DNA from: Butyrivibrio sp. | GTDB lineage: Bacteria; Bacillota; Clostridia; Lachnospirales; Lachnospiraceae | Direction: 5' to 3' | Length of the DNA: 49,090 nt | Assembly: GCA_017634825.1 (NCBI GenBank) | Contig: JAGBMP010000063.1 | Span: 1 to 49,090 of the forward strand | Part shown: piece after piece, positions 17,188-26,380 of the stretch | Numbering within the stretch: the first letter of the stretch is position 1 | Layout of the letters: each line of letters begins with the position of its first letter | Notes under the pieces: model-generated | What the model saw: only the letters and a program-made list of their open reading frames with translations | What the model was told of the DNA's origin: nothing | The model's database searches: none | Position numbers and translations under genes: made by a program

Positions 17188-19872
17188 TCAGAGTTTTTCA
17201 AGTCTCTCTGTGACTATATCCATGTTGCCCTTGCTCATCCTGTAGATAACATCCTCGAGGGATATGAACTTCTTGTTTCTGATGAACTTCAGGTACTTAG
17301 GGGTAAATCGCATCTTGATCCCCTTACTCTCAATTCCGGAGTTGACCTTATCCTGAATTGTAGCACAGGTATCTGCAGGGTCATGGGCCATACTCTTATT
17401 CAGGATGCAAAGGAGCGTTCCGGCTGTGCGAACAAAGCCCTCGCAGTTAGGGTCATCCGATACATCGATGGACTGCAGAGCACCCACAGACCACTTCTTT
17501 AAAGTATGATAAATTCCGTACTCACAGTCAAGCTCTACCAGCTTATCATTTACGCCGTCGTACAGCCAGACTTCATTGCCCTTAACAAACATATCTCTTA
17601 CCTGGAACAGGCTTCCTTCGAAGGGAAAAGAGATTCCGGCACCATCGCACCCTGTGAGCATAATATTGGAATTGATCTCCTCTACAAAGGACTCGGGCTC
17701 AGGTATATCTTCCCTCTCCTTTTCAGTCTCCGGCTCTTCTACGGAAACAGAAGGCTCTACGTCTTCCCTCAGCTTTTCATCCTCTCTGACGTCTTCAAAT
17801 TCATCCTTTTTGCCTTCGATTCTGGGCCTTTCGGCGTGTTTTATCCTGTATGGACCAAAGCCAGATGTCTGAACGGTAAACCTGTCCGTATTGCACTCCT
17901 CGAAAGGTCCTGCAACAGGGAATCTTCCGCGCTTTCTTCCGAAGTAGTCCATATCAAACATAATGGCGCTGCCATCGGGATTTTCAAATCTCTGCTCAGG
18001 CTCAAAAGCTATTCCCAAAGCCTCGGTGTTCATTGGCATAGTAAAGGATCTTGGCAGATACTCGTAGAGGTTTGTGTGAAGAGTATATCTTCCATCCTCC
18101 TCATCAAGGTATAAGCTGATCTTGTGGTCCTTATCAACGTGGGCAGCAAGCTCGCCATCGCAGGGTCTTGCACCGTTGTAGTAGGCATTGCCTCCGGTAT
18201 ATACCGGCAGATATGAATAGTAGATATCATTTCCTACTTCCCAGGCTGGTATCTTAGTGAATTTGGCAAAATACTCTGATGCCGTCGGGAACTTATTGTA
18301 CGGGCAGGTTCCGCAGATAAAGTTGTGCTGATCCATGGTATCGCTGTTTTCTGAAATGCAGAAATCCAATAGATCCTGCCTGACCTTCTGCTGAATAAAG
18401 ATATTGTTGTAGAACCTTGCATCTCCGTGCTGGATTGTCATAAAGCCTGCAATCTTCGTGGAGTGAGGAACATGATATGGTGTAAACCTGGATGTAGTCA
18501 TCTTTCTGGTTCCATCATCGGTTCCCTGTCCGACATAGGTAAATGAACCTGCGATCAGGTTGTGTATGAACGCAAGGCCCTGTGTGCTCAGTCTGCATGA
18601 AATCTGTGACAGAAGCAGGTTGTGATCTATAAGTGTAGGGCCGTGTGAAACCTCAACAAATATATCTTCTCCCAGTGAGAGGCTGTTATCAATGATAGCC
18701 CCTTCCGGAGGAACGTTGTCATGCATAAAGTTCTGAGTGACCCTTGTGCCCTGGGCCTGCCAGTCAAGCCAGAGTCCTCTGGTGCAGTGGTCAATGTGAT
18801 TGCGCCTTATTATGGTATCAATGGCCGCATGAAGCTTGATACCGCCTATCTCAGCGCCGGCAAGGTTATGCTTGTTGTTAATATGATGAATATGGTTGTC
18901 CTCAATGATACTGAAAACACCGCCAAGGTGTCCTACAATACCTGTCTGACCACAGTCGTGGATATCGCAGCGTCTTACAATATGGGAGCCTACGCTCTCT
19001 TTATCCCAACCTTCATTTACAGCCTGACAAATAGAATCTCTCTCCGTCTGGCTTCCGATCTTTACATAAGTGGTGGACCACTTGTTGTTATTACCTCTCT
19101 GGAAGTACTTGCCAAGGGATATTCAGCTGCACTTTGATTCATATATCTCACAGTCCTCGATGATCCATCCCTTTGACCAGTGAGGACCTACCATGCCTTC
19201 CTGATAAGCAGTAGGCGGAGCCCACTGTGTTGCAGCACACCTTACGGTAAATCCGCAGAGTGTAATATAACTTATCCCTGTCTGTTCCGGATAAAAGCAT
19301 GCCTTCCTGACAGAGAGCTCTACATTTTCTTCATTTGGGTCTTTTCCCTGGAAATTGGCGTAGATTACGGTATTTCCATCCTCCTGGGCCGTAAACCAAA
19401 CATAAGTTGAAAAATTGGGATCCCAGGATCTCTTGTCCTTATGTGGATGCATGCAAAGAGAGAGGTCAAAGACCTCGTACATGGACTTTCCGTCTAAATA
19501 TATATCGCCTGTGTGTGGATTGTGTTCAGAAGGGAAGAACCAGTCCCCTTTTACTTCATCGATATAGGGATTGTAATCCCCAAAGAAGCTGTTTGGAATC
19601 CTGACACGCCATACGTTCTCAAAGCTCTCCCACCCCGAGAGGCGCTCAGCGCCGGTGATGATCGCTTCCCCGCGTGACGTGCTGATATATTGTATCCTGT
19701 CCTTCTCAGTTCCTGAGTTTGCAGGTTTTACCCATTCTCTGTATATGCCGGGAGCCACAAATACAGTATCTCCCGCTTTAGCTGCCTGTGCGGCCTCCTG
19801 TATTGTTTTGAAAGGATGATCAATGGAACCGTCACCGCTTCTAAGTACACTGCCGGATACATAAATCTGCAT
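17188..19872 (-). pseudogene. Right-handed parallel beta-helix protein, interrupted by one in-frame TGA
   Basis: Read from the ATG at 19872, the frame opens with YVSGSVLRSGDGSIDHPFKT, the usual start of DUF1565/pectate-lyase-like parallel beta-helix proteins, and continues to 17188. The only break is a TGA at 19123-19125 (codon 250), inside KCS-stop-ISLGKY. The 132 codons after it, down to a Met at 18726, are in the same frame and without another stop, and contain beta-helix turns such as HIVRRCDIHDCGQTGIVGH. The intact protein would be 894 residues. The ATG at 18726 has no ribosome site, so the 512-residue tail is not a separate gene. The break is a recent nonsense change (GGA to TGA fits a Gly in this turn), a sequencing error or readthrough. 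No signal peptide is seen. Confidence 0.8.
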
Positions 19873-19890
19873 ACCTATGCCCCTCCAATC

Positions 19891-19914
19891 TGATATACTA
19901 TTATAAGTATATCA
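19891..19914. repeat. Palindrome between divergent genes
   Basis: TGATATAC (19891-19898) and GTATATCA (19907-19914) are exact inverse copies around an AT-rich 8-base spacer. The site lies between the beta-helix operon (start 19872) and the 30-residue plus-strand gene (start 19948), and its TATA-like sequence could supply -10 boxes on both strands. Confidence 0.45.
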
Positions 19915-19947
19915 CGTTTTAACAAGCACATGCTAAGGAGAAGACCT

Positions 19948-20040
19948 ATGGGACGCATGAAATTCATCTATGCCATTTCAATACTTGCAGCATTTATTCT
20001 TACAGGAGTCATAATAAGCCTGATAAGCTCTTTATTTTAA
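19948..20040 (+). CDS. Small membrane peptide, 30 residues
   Basis: A very short gene with a clear ribosome site (AAGGAG, 7 bases before the ATG). The peptide has a basic start (MGRMK) followed by one membrane helix of about 22 residues (FIYAISILAAFILTGVIISL) and almost nothing else, like known single-span small membrane proteins that modulate larger partners. Its TAA shares TTAA with the stop of the convergent diguanylate cyclase gene, the same arrangement as at 14027-14030. It is too short to assign to a family. A chance frame is possible, but the ribosome site, Lys/Arg-then-helix design and intergenic position support it. Confidence 0.55.
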   Translation: MGRMKFIYAISILAAFILTGVIISLISSLF

Positions 20041-21188
20041 GCATTATTTATCTTTTTGTTCTGGTACAGATCAGAATCAGCCCTGGCAATAAAGGCCTGA
20101 AGTGAAACAGGAGCCTTGTAGTCATACTGAGCTATTCCTACGCTCACAGTCACATCATAAGGCGCTCCTTCAATATCAGACAATCTTCTGATATTGTTTT
20201 TAATCTGCTCCGCAAGATATGTAGCTTCTGCCCTATAAGCCATCTCCGCTACAATCACAAATTCGTCTCCGCCGTATCTGGACACAAACATTCTTCCTCT
20301 CGGTCCCTGACAGGCGTCCTTAATGGCACTTGCAACTCTGATAAGCGCTCTGTCACCCTCAGTGTGTCCAAAGGCGTCATTTATTGTTCTAAGCTTATCC
20401 AGATCAACCATAAGAAGGAACAGGCTCATTCCGCTCTCTTCGTTTCTCATTTTCTTGATCAGGAATTTATACATCTGATTTCTGTTATTGGTCTGAGTCA
20501 GAGGATCAATGGAAATCATATTGTCCTGAATAGTTGTGAATACATAAAGTACTGCTGCTACTGCACCATAACAAAGGAAAGGCACTCTCCAGAAGGTTGC
20601 CTGAAGAATCCCGCAAACAATGGGTGCAAAGGGGAATATGCCTATCATCAGATAGATTGCTCTCTCGGCATATCTGTCCTTGTTGGCATACCTGGAAAAT
20701 GCTTTTATAGATGAAGCGATCATATATCCAAACGGAATGATGACCAAAATCACATATAATCTTCCGTTTACAAGCGTTCCATTGTCATCGACATAGAAAA
20801 TAAGCCCTGTCCAGAAAGCTGTAATACAAAGGATCGCAGAAATGATAACAGGTATAAAAACAAGACGCCTCTTTTTCCTATCCTCAACTATACCGTCTCC
20901 CTGAAGCGACTCAGATACGATAAACCAGTTGTAAGTAGAAAGTGTTATTAAAATGTAAGTGAAAATATTGGAAAGATACACAAGCGTTAACGAATACCTG
21001 ATGACCTGGTCATCAACCAGCGCCCAGAATATCTCTGCCAAAAAATATACCATTAACGTCCCGGTAAGTCTTCCAAGATAAATTGAAGATGCCTGTTTGT
21101 TTACACCTCTGTAAATCTTATAGTAGATTATAGCCAAAAGTAAAAAACAGGCCAGATGAGCTTCTATATAGTAAAAAACGTACCCCAA
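20037..21188 (-). CDS. Membrane-bound diguanylate cyclase (GGDEF)
   Basis: This protein of about 383 residues has seven or eight membrane helices in its first 220 residues and a C-terminal GGDEF domain with an intact active-site loop RYGGDEF (about residue 305). It should make cyclic di-GMP from two GTP in response to a signal sensed by the membrane part. The usual RxxD inhibitory site before the loop is missing (RGRM there), so product inhibition is probably weak. No ATG is available near the start: I chose the TTG at 21188, 8 bases after GGAGG. An upstream TTG at 21203 overlaps that site. The stop overlaps that of the convergent small peptide. Confidence 0.88.
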   Translation of the reverse strand: MGYVFYYIEAHLACFLLLAIIYYKIYRGVNKQASSIYLGRLTGTLMVYFLAEIFWALVDDQVIRYSLTLVYLSNIFTYILITLSTYNWFIVSESLQGDGIVEDRKKRRLVFIPVIISAILCITAFWTGLIFYVDDNGTLVNGRLYVILVIIPFGYMIASSIKAFSRYANKDRYAERAIYLMIGIFPFAPIVCGILQATFWRVPFLCYGAVAAVLYVFTTIQDNMISIDPLTQTNNRNQMYKFLIKKMRNEESGMSLFLLMVDLDKLRTINDAFGHTEGDRALIRVASAIKDACQGPRGRMFVSRYGGDEFVIVAEMAYRAEATYLAEQIKNNIRRLSDIEGAPYDVTVSVGIAQYDYKAPVSLQAFIARADSDLYQNKKINNA

Positions 21189-21225
21189 AGTATATGCCTC
21201 CAAAAAGACGTAGTATTATTTCAAA

Positions 21226-21498
21226 TCAGGCTCCATCGGCAATTGCCTTAAGAGCTTCAAATTCAGAGTCGTATACTCCGCCCATAGCCTCAACTTCCTC
21301 CCATGTATACCACGAGCCCGAGAGCTGGACGCCCCTGATTGATATATCGGTTGCTATAACCATAAACGGCTTATGATTCACAACAATATAGCAGGTCCTG
21401 TTTAGTCCAAAAGGAGTGACAAAAACATGCCCTGTATCTACCAGATGATTCAATTGATCAATTGATAATGCCTTAGATAAAGGAACTGTTCTGAGCAT
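21226..21498 (-). CDS. Small hypothetical protein, 90 residues
   Basis: I do not recognise this protein. It is soluble, with a beta-rich centre (HVFVTPFGLNRTCYIVVNHK) and an acidic helical end (YTWEEVEAMGGVYDSEFEAL), and contains no catalytic motif. The ATG at 21498 follows AGGAAGG; a longer frame from a TTG at 21534 runs into the terminator hairpin and is unlikely. The gene has a TTTACA-17-TATAAT promoter (21550-21578) that lies within the hairpin terminating yggS. It precedes the diguanylate cyclase gene by 37 bases, so the two may be co-transcribed. Confidence 0.65.
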   Translation of the reverse strand: MLRTVPLSKALSIDQLNHLVDTGHVFVTPFGLNRTCYIVVNHKPFMVIATDISIRGVQLSGSWYTWEEVEAMGGVYDSEFEALKAIADGA

Positions 21499-21524
21499 AG
21501 ATGCCTTCCTGATTAACTGCAAAC

Positions 21525-21578
21525 AAAAAGCCAAAACGTATATAAAATTATTATACTATCTGGCTTTTTTAGTGTAAA
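21525..21578 (-). promoter_or_regulatory. yggS terminator with the next gene's promoter inside it
   Basis: AAAAAGCCA (21525-21533) and TGGCTTTTT (21561-21569) form a stem with flanking A/T runs that can stop transcription on the minus strand. A strong promoter, TTTACA (21573-21578), 17 bases, TATAAT (21550-21555), overlaps it, with the -10 box in the hairpin loop. Confidence 0.65.
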
Positions 21579-21589
21579 TTCGTTTATAT

Positions 21590-22291
21590 TTATTTAATAA
21601 TATGTGTATAGTCCCTCTCTCCGAAAATTCCTGTTCCAACCCTTACAAATGTGGCGCCTTCCTCGATTGCCACCTGATAGTCTCCTGTCATTCCCATTGA
21701 AAGAGTATCCATATTTACACCCGAAATATTCATTTCGTTAATTTTGTCCTTTAACTCTCTAAGGCCCTTAAAATATACTCTGTTGCTCTCTGCATCCTCA
21801 GTGTATGGTGCTATTGTCATAAGGCCTCTTATGTTAAGGTGAGGGTACTGTGAAATCTCTTTTACAAAATCAGGCACTTGTTCTGCTGATAAACCAAACT
21901 TGCTCTCCTCCTGTGCCATGTTTACTTCGATCAGAACATCAATTACCTCATCAGTCTTTGCAAACTGTTTCTCAATCTCGGCAGCCAGCTTAACATTGTC
22001 AACTGAGTGGATCATGCACACTCTGCCGGGGAGATATTTTACCTTGTTGGCCTGAAGATGTCCTATCATATGCCAGGAAAGAGGCTCTTTAATCTCGTCT
22101 GTCTTGTCCCTTATCTCCTGCACCTTATTCTCGCCAAAAACCGTAATACCACAGTCCATTGCCTGTCTTATGTCACTTACAGGCTTGGTCTTACTTACGG
22201 CAATCAGTGTCACTTCACTCCTGTCTCTTTTGGCCTTATTACAGGCAGATACTATATTTTTCTCGACTAATTCAAGATTCTCTTTGATCAT
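21590..22291 (-). CDS. yggS: YggS-family pyridoxal-phosphate-binding protein
   Basis: This 233-residue protein is a full-length member of the YggS/PLPBP family (fold III PLP barrel): the PLP lysine is in LIAVSKTKP, followed by FGENKVQEIRDK, WHMIGHLQANK, MGMTGDYQVAIEEGATFVRV and GTGIFGERDY at the end. It binds PLP and helps to keep B6 and amino-acid pools balanced; it is not a known enzyme. In many Firmicutes it lies in the ylm cluster near division genes, but not here. It is divergent from the PilZ gene. Translation starts at an ATG with an AGGAG ribosome site. Confidence 0.95.
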   Translation of the reverse strand: MIKENLELVEKNIVSACNKAKRDRSEVTLIAVSKTKPVSDIRQAMDCGITVFGENKVQEIRDKTDEIKEPLSWHMIGHLQANKVKYLPGRVCMIHSVDNVKLAAEIEKQFAKTDEVIDVLIEVNMAQEESKFGLSAEQVPDFVKEISQYPHLNIRGLMTIAPYTEDAESNRVYFKGLRELKDKINEMNISGVNMDTLSMGMTGDYQVAIEEGATFVRVGTGIFGERDYTHIIK

Positions 22292-22367
22292 AATCGCTCC
22301 TGATGCTAGATTTTTTACTCTGTTCAGTATATCATAATCTTAGATTCATGTAATGGGGGTTATTCCT

Positions 22368-23249
22368 ATGAAAGTCAGTGAAATTTCCAACGGTTCAGAA
22401 GTAAAGATCCACGCAGCCATCAACGGACACAGCATAGTTATTATGACTGAGGCTATTTTTGGCGTAGCTGCAGGTCTTTTAGTCAAGCCTATGGAATACT
22501 TCGGAAAATACATGCAGTTTTTAGAGCCATCAAGCGTAGAGATCAGGAATAAACGCGACGGACGAGTTTACAAATTCATGTCCACCACCATTACACCTGT
22601 TAAGACCAGATACGGTAACTTCCATCTTATAAAGAGCTCTTCCAAATTAGAGCCCGAGAACTCCAGAAAGGCTGAGAGATTCTATATTGATAAGCTGGGT
22701 CTTATCTCAATTAACGGCAACAATATGGACCTGAAGAACTGTATTGTGCACGATATCTCAATGCGAGGAATATCTATTCTTGTTGATGATTCCACCACTC
22801 TTAAGATTGGCGACAATATAGACGTAATGTTCAGATACGGTGATACTCTCCACAACTACGAAATCTCCACCAAGGTAGTAAGGAACTTCGAGATTGAAGG
22901 CAAAAAAGCTGTCGGCTGCAGCATTTCAAATCTGAATGTGGATCTTATAGGTCTTTTGGTATCAAAGAAGAGCGAAGGCCATCCTCAGCTGGATAAAATA
23001 CCTGAGACCAACCTCAATCCCGAGATTTCCGAGAAACAGCAGATCAAGGAAGTTGACGAGGATATTGCAAAAGATCTTATCCCGGAGAGACCAAATACTC
23101 TCACAATATCATCAGGCGGCTCAAATCCCTTTGATCCAAAGAATCTTGAGCACATAACCGACAAGACACTGCGCCAGGCCAAACAGGAAGAGCGGCTGGC
23201 TAAACAGGCCAAGGATATTGAAAATCTCTTAGACCTTAGAGATATTTAA
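22368..23249 (+). CDS. PilZ-domain cyclic-di-GMP receptor
   Basis: This 293-residue protein has an N-terminal beta-rich part (1-95) of the YcgR-N kind and a PilZ domain from about residue 97, with both cyclic-di-GMP motifs: RKAER (R100, R104) and DISMRG (D129, S131, G134). The last 90 residues are a polar, charged tail with a predicted coiled coil (QAKQEERLAKQAKDIENLLD). It should read out the cyclic di-GMP made by cyclases such as the one nearby. I prefer the ATG at 22368, with GGGGG at 7-8 bases; the ATG at 22353 would place that site in the gene. It ends in a shared bidirectional terminator with rho. The target (flagellar motor, glycan synthesis) is unknown. Confidence 0.85.
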   Translation: MKVSEISNGSEVKIHAAINGHSIVIMTEAIFGVAAGLLVKPMEYFGKYMQFLEPSSVEIRNKRDGRVYKFMSTTITPVKTRYGNFHLIKSSSKLEPENSRKAERFYIDKLGLISINGNNMDLKNCIVHDISMRGISILVDDSTTLKIGDNIDVMFRYGDTLHNYEISTKVVRNFEIEGKKAVGCSISNLNVDLIGLLVSKKSEGHPQLDKIPETNLNPEISEKQQIKEVDEDIAKDLIPERPNTLTISSGGSNPFDPKNLEHITDKTLRQAKQEERLAKQAKDIENLLDLRDI

Positions 23250-23265
23250 ATACTTAAATAATTAA

Positions 23266-23301
23266 AGCCCTGAGTCTTACGACTCAGGGCTGTTTGTTTG
23301 C
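23266..23301. terminator. Bidirectional terminator between the PilZ gene and rho
   Basis: An 11-bp perfect stem AGCCCTGAGTC/GACTCAGGGCT (23266-23291) with a 4-base loop. T-rich tracts flank it on both sides, TGTTTGTTTG on the plus strand and TTTAATTATTT on the minus strand. Confidence 0.85.
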
Positions 23302-23303
23302 TA

Positions 23304-24725
23304 TCAGAATCTCATCTGCTTCTCAACCATTCTTACAAACTCAACATTGTTGCGAGTCTTGGAGAAGAGGTTGATGCACTGATCCACTGCCTCGTCAGCC
23401 TTCATGCTGTTAAATCCTTTTCTAAGGCTGTTGATAGCTGTGAGCTCTTCCTGTGTAAGAAGAAGATCCTCTCTTCTTGTGCTGGACTTTGGAATATTGA
23501 TGGCAGGGAAGATTCTCTTTTCCTGAAGCTTTCTGTCGAGAACCATTTCCATGTTACCTGTACCCTTGAACTCCTCGTAGATAACATCATCCATCTTGGA
23601 GCCTGTCTCAATAAGGGCTGTTGCAAGGATTGTAAGGCTTCCGCCCTCTCTCATGTTTCTGGCTGCACCAAAGAATCTCTTAGGCATATGAAGAGCTGCA
23701 GGATCAAGACCACCGGAAAGAGTTCTTCCTGAAGGCGGAACTACGATGTTGTATGCTCTTGTAAGTCTTGTGATGGAATCAAGAAGGATAACCACATCCT
23801 TGCCGTGCTCAACAAGTCTCTTGGCTCTCTCGATAACCATCTCTGCTACTCTCTTGTGGTGCTCGGGAAGCTCATCGAAGGTTGAATAGATAACCTCTGC
23901 GTTAGGTCCCTCAATAGACTCCTTGATATCTGTAACTTCCTCCGGTCTCTCATCGATAAGAAGAATGATGAGGTGAATATCTCTGCTGCTCTTTAAGATT
24001 GACTTGGCAACATCCTTAAGAAGTGTTGTCTTACCGGCCTTAGGAGGTGATACGATCATACCTCTCTGTCCCTTACCGATGGGGCTGATAAGATCCATGA
24101 TCCTCATTGCTACGCTGCATCCGGGCTGCTCAAGAGGAATCTTGACATTAGGGAATATAGGAGTCATCTTCTCGAAATCCCATCTGCCCATAGCAACTTC
24201 AGGCTTGTATCCGTTTACTGTATCAAGACGAAGAAGAGCTGCAAACTTATCGTTCTCTTTCTTGGCTCTGCAGATACCCTTTAAGATATCTCCCGTCTTA
24301 AGATTAAATTTCCTTATTAGGCTTGGTGCAACGTAAACATCGTTCTCACCCGGAAGGTAGTTCTCGCATCTTATGAATCCATATCCATCCTGCATTACCT
24401 CGAGGATTCCGTCTGCACTGTCACCGTCCTCGACCTCCTGAGGCTGCTGCTCTTCTTCCTTGGCAGGCTCCTCAGCAGATGTATTTGTCTTGTTTGTTGT
24501 TACAACTACCTTTTTCTTGTGAACAGGTGCCTTCTCTCTTGGCTGCTCATTTTCGCTCTTCTCAGCCTTATTAACAGAAGCTGCCTTAGCTGCTTCCTTC
24601 TCATCAAGTTCGCACATAAGATCAATTATCTCAGACTTCTTCATTCCGGATGCGCCCTTGATTCCACGCTTCTTCGCAATATCACGAAGGTCACCGAGTT
24701 TTAATGTCTCATATTTTTCTCTCAA
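23304..24725 (-). CDS. rho: Transcription termination factor Rho
   Basis: This 473-residue hexameric RNA helicase has the Rho N-terminal SAP-like helices ([20 protein letters not shown]), an added low-complexity charged stretch (about 45-105), the cold-shock-like RNA site ([20 protein letters not shown]) and the ATPase core with P-loop SPPKAGKTT (about 226-234) and [13 protein letters not shown]. The insert makes it longer than E. coli Rho (419), as in many Firmicutes and Actinobacteria. It starts with TTG at 24725, 5 bases after GGAG; no in-frame ATG competes. A small GC hairpin, GCGC-ATATA-GCGC (24741-24753), lies just upstream of the ribosome site and could affect expression. Rho matters here because the convergent genes lack hairpin terminators. 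Confidence 0.97.
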   Translation of the reverse strand: MREKYETLKLGDLRDIAKKRGIKGASGMKKSEIIDLMCELDEKEAAKAASVNKAEKSENEQPREKAPVHKKKVVVTTNKTNTSAEEPAKEEEQQPQEVEDGDSADGILEVMQDGYGFIRCENYLPGENDVYVAPSLIRKFNLKTGDILKGICRAKKENDKFAALLRLDTVNGYKPEVAMGRWDFEKMTPIFPNVKIPLEQPGCSVAMRIMDLISPIGKGQRGMIVSPPKAGKTTLLKDVAKSILKSSRDIHLIILLIDERPEEVTDIKESIEGPNAEVIYSTFDELPEHHKRVAEMVIERAKRLVEHGKDVVILLDSITRLTRAYNIVVPPSGRTLSGGLDPAALHMPKRFFGAARNMREGGSLTILATALIETGSKMDDVIYEEFKGTGNMEMVLDRKLQEKRIFPAINIPKSSTRREDLLLTQEELTAINSLRKGFNSMKADEAVDQCINLFSKTRNNVEFVRMVEKQMRF

Positions 24726-24906
24726 AATAACTCCATTTCTGCGCTATATGCGCCAATTACTAAATATATCTTGTCACTACAATTACTAGTCACTGGGATT
24801 TGTAAACGACTGCATCAAAATGCGTTTGTTTAAAGAATAGCTCATAAAAACTGAAATTCATAAGATAAAATACATCATCTTGAGAAAAAAATCAACACCT
24901 TTTATG

Positions 24907-24945
24907 AAAAAAAGATAAAAGGCCCGCTGTAATGCACAGCGAGCC
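24907..24945 (-). terminator. Terminator of the purine permease gene
   Basis: On the minus strand a 10-bp stem (24936-24945 with 24921-24930, one G-U pair) with a 5-base loop is followed by TTTTATCTTTTTTT. The rest of the 24726-24965 gap is AT-rich and holds the rho upstream region without another gene. Confidence 0.88.
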
Positions 24946-24965
24946 TATATAAACCTAAGTTCAGA

Positions 24966-26315
24966 TTACTGGAAGTTGGTTACCAGAGCTGCAATTCTAA
25001 GAACAAACAAAACGAATACGCACCACATGACAGGGCTGACGTCCTTAGCTTTCTTAGTGCAAACCTTAAGAATAACCCATGCAATAACTGCGAACATGAT
25101 ACCTGTAGCGATTGAGTATGCAAGAGGCATCATAACGATTGCAAGGTAAGCACCTACTGAATCAGCGATATCGCCGTCAAACTTGATCTTGGCAGCACTC
25201 ATGAGCATAAGCATTCCTACATAGATAAGTGCAGGAGCTGTTGCAAATGAAGGGATTGCAAGGAAGATAGGGCTAAGTACAAGTGATACAAGGAAAAGTA
25301 CACCTGTTGTAAGAGCTGTAAGACCTGTTCTTCCGCCTGCTGCTACACCGGCACTTGACTCAACAAAGCTTGTAATTGTTGATGTACCAAGAAGTGCACC
25401 TGCAGTAGTACCAACAGCGTCTGACAGGAATACCTTACCAACTCTTGGAAGGTTTCCGTCCTTGTCAAGAAGTCCTGCCTTATCAGCAACACCTACTACT
25501 GTTCCTACTGTATCAAAGAGGTCAACATAGAGGAAGCTGAATGTGATTGCCAGGAACTGAATAAGATGGCTTGCTGCCCATCCAAAGTTAAGCTTAAATG
25601 CTGTATCCTTGATTGCTCCAAGCTGAAGTCCCTTTGAGAAATCAGGGAATACATTGGCACCTGTATAGATACCGGCTGCCTGAAGGATCATGCCTACGAT
25701 CCAGATGGCGATGATACCTATAAGAACGCCACCGGTGATGTTGTAATGAACGAGAACTGCTATAACAATGAGTCCGATAAGTGCAAGGACCATATCAAGG
25801 TCTGAGAAGCTACCGAGGCCTACTACTGTTGCATCGTTAGCAACGATGATACGGGCATTCTGCATTCCAATAAAAGCAATGAACAGACCGATTCCGGCTG
25901 AAATTCCATACTTAAGGTTCTGTGGGATACTGTTGATGATCTGCTCACGGAACTTGAAGAATGAAAGGATAATGAAGAGGATACCTTCTACAAATACCGC
26001 TGTAAGTGCGATTCTGAAAGGATCTTCCTCAGCTGCAAGTTCTCCAAGACATACTGTATATGCGAAATACGCATTCAGTCCAAGTCCTGCAGAAAGACCG
26101 ATAGGGTAATTGGCAAGAAATGCCATAATGAATGTAGCAATTGCTGACGCAAGGGCTGTTGCTACAAAGACACCGTTAGCATTCATAACTGTTCCCAAAA
26201 TGTTAGGGTTAACAGCAAGAATGTAGGCCATGGTCAGGAACGTGGTAGCACCGGCAATGATCTCCTTTTTGACGGTAGTATCATGCTCCTTTAGTTTGAA
26301 TAACTTCTCCAACAT
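24966..26315 (-). CDS. NCS2-family purine permease (AzgA/PbuG type)
   Basis: This 449-residue transporter has about 13 membrane helices and the conserved NCS2/AzgA segments: ATTFLTMAYILAVNPNIL near the start, GLGLNAYFAY, LYVDLFDTVGTVVGVADKAG and GTSTITSFVESSAGVAAGGR. This subgroup moves hypoxanthine, guanine or adenine with protons. The ATG follows a GAGGAG site. I looked for a purine riboswitch in front of it and found none, although this family is often under one in Firmicutes. It follows the CPBP protease gene by 65 bases on the same strand and ends in a strong terminator. Confidence 0.92.
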   Translation of the reverse strand: MLEKLFKLKEHDTTVKKEIIAGATTFLTMAYILAVNPNILGTVMNANGVFVATALASAIATFIMAFLANYPIGLSAGLGLNAYFAYTVCLGELAAEEDPFRIALTAVFVEGILFIILSFFKFREQIINSIPQNLKYGISAGIGLFIAFIGMQNARIIVANDATVVGLGSFSDLDMVLALIGLIVIAVLVHYNITGGVLIGIIAIWIVGMILQAAGIYTGANVFPDFSKGLQLGAIKDTAFKLNFGWAASHLIQFLAITFSFLYVDLFDTVGTVVGVADKAGLLDKDGNLPRVGKVFLSDAVGTTAGALLGTSTITSFVESSAGVAAGGRTGLTALTTGVLFLVSLVLSPIFLAIPSFATAPALIYVGMLMLMSAAKIKFDGDIADSVGAYLAIVMMPLAYSIATGIMFAVIAWVILKVCTKKAKDVSPVMWCVFVLFVLRIAALVTNFQ

Positions 26316-26380
26316 ACGTTTCTCCTCTTTTCTCCTCTTGTGAAAGTTATTAGGGGCTTATTTTTACATAAATTGCAAGG

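Noticed and set aside
17506-18114. 202-residue plus-strand reading frame
   Set aside because: Antisense shadow of the beta-helix gene without start signals.
17188-18726. Separate 512-residue gene starting at ATG 18726
   Set aside because: No ribosome site precedes it and the frame continues upstream without a stop for 132 codons as a beta-helix; it is the tail of the interrupted gene.
19123-19125. Selenocysteine or programmed readthrough at the internal TGA
   Set aside because: I see no SECIS-like hairpin directly after it, the context is a beta-helix turn where Gly fits, and the family is not known for selenocysteine. Readthrough cannot be fully excluded.
26316-26380. Purine riboswitch before the NCS2 permease
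   Set aside because: The gap is 65 bases and contains no purine-aptamer consensus; only a GAGGAG ribosome site is visible.
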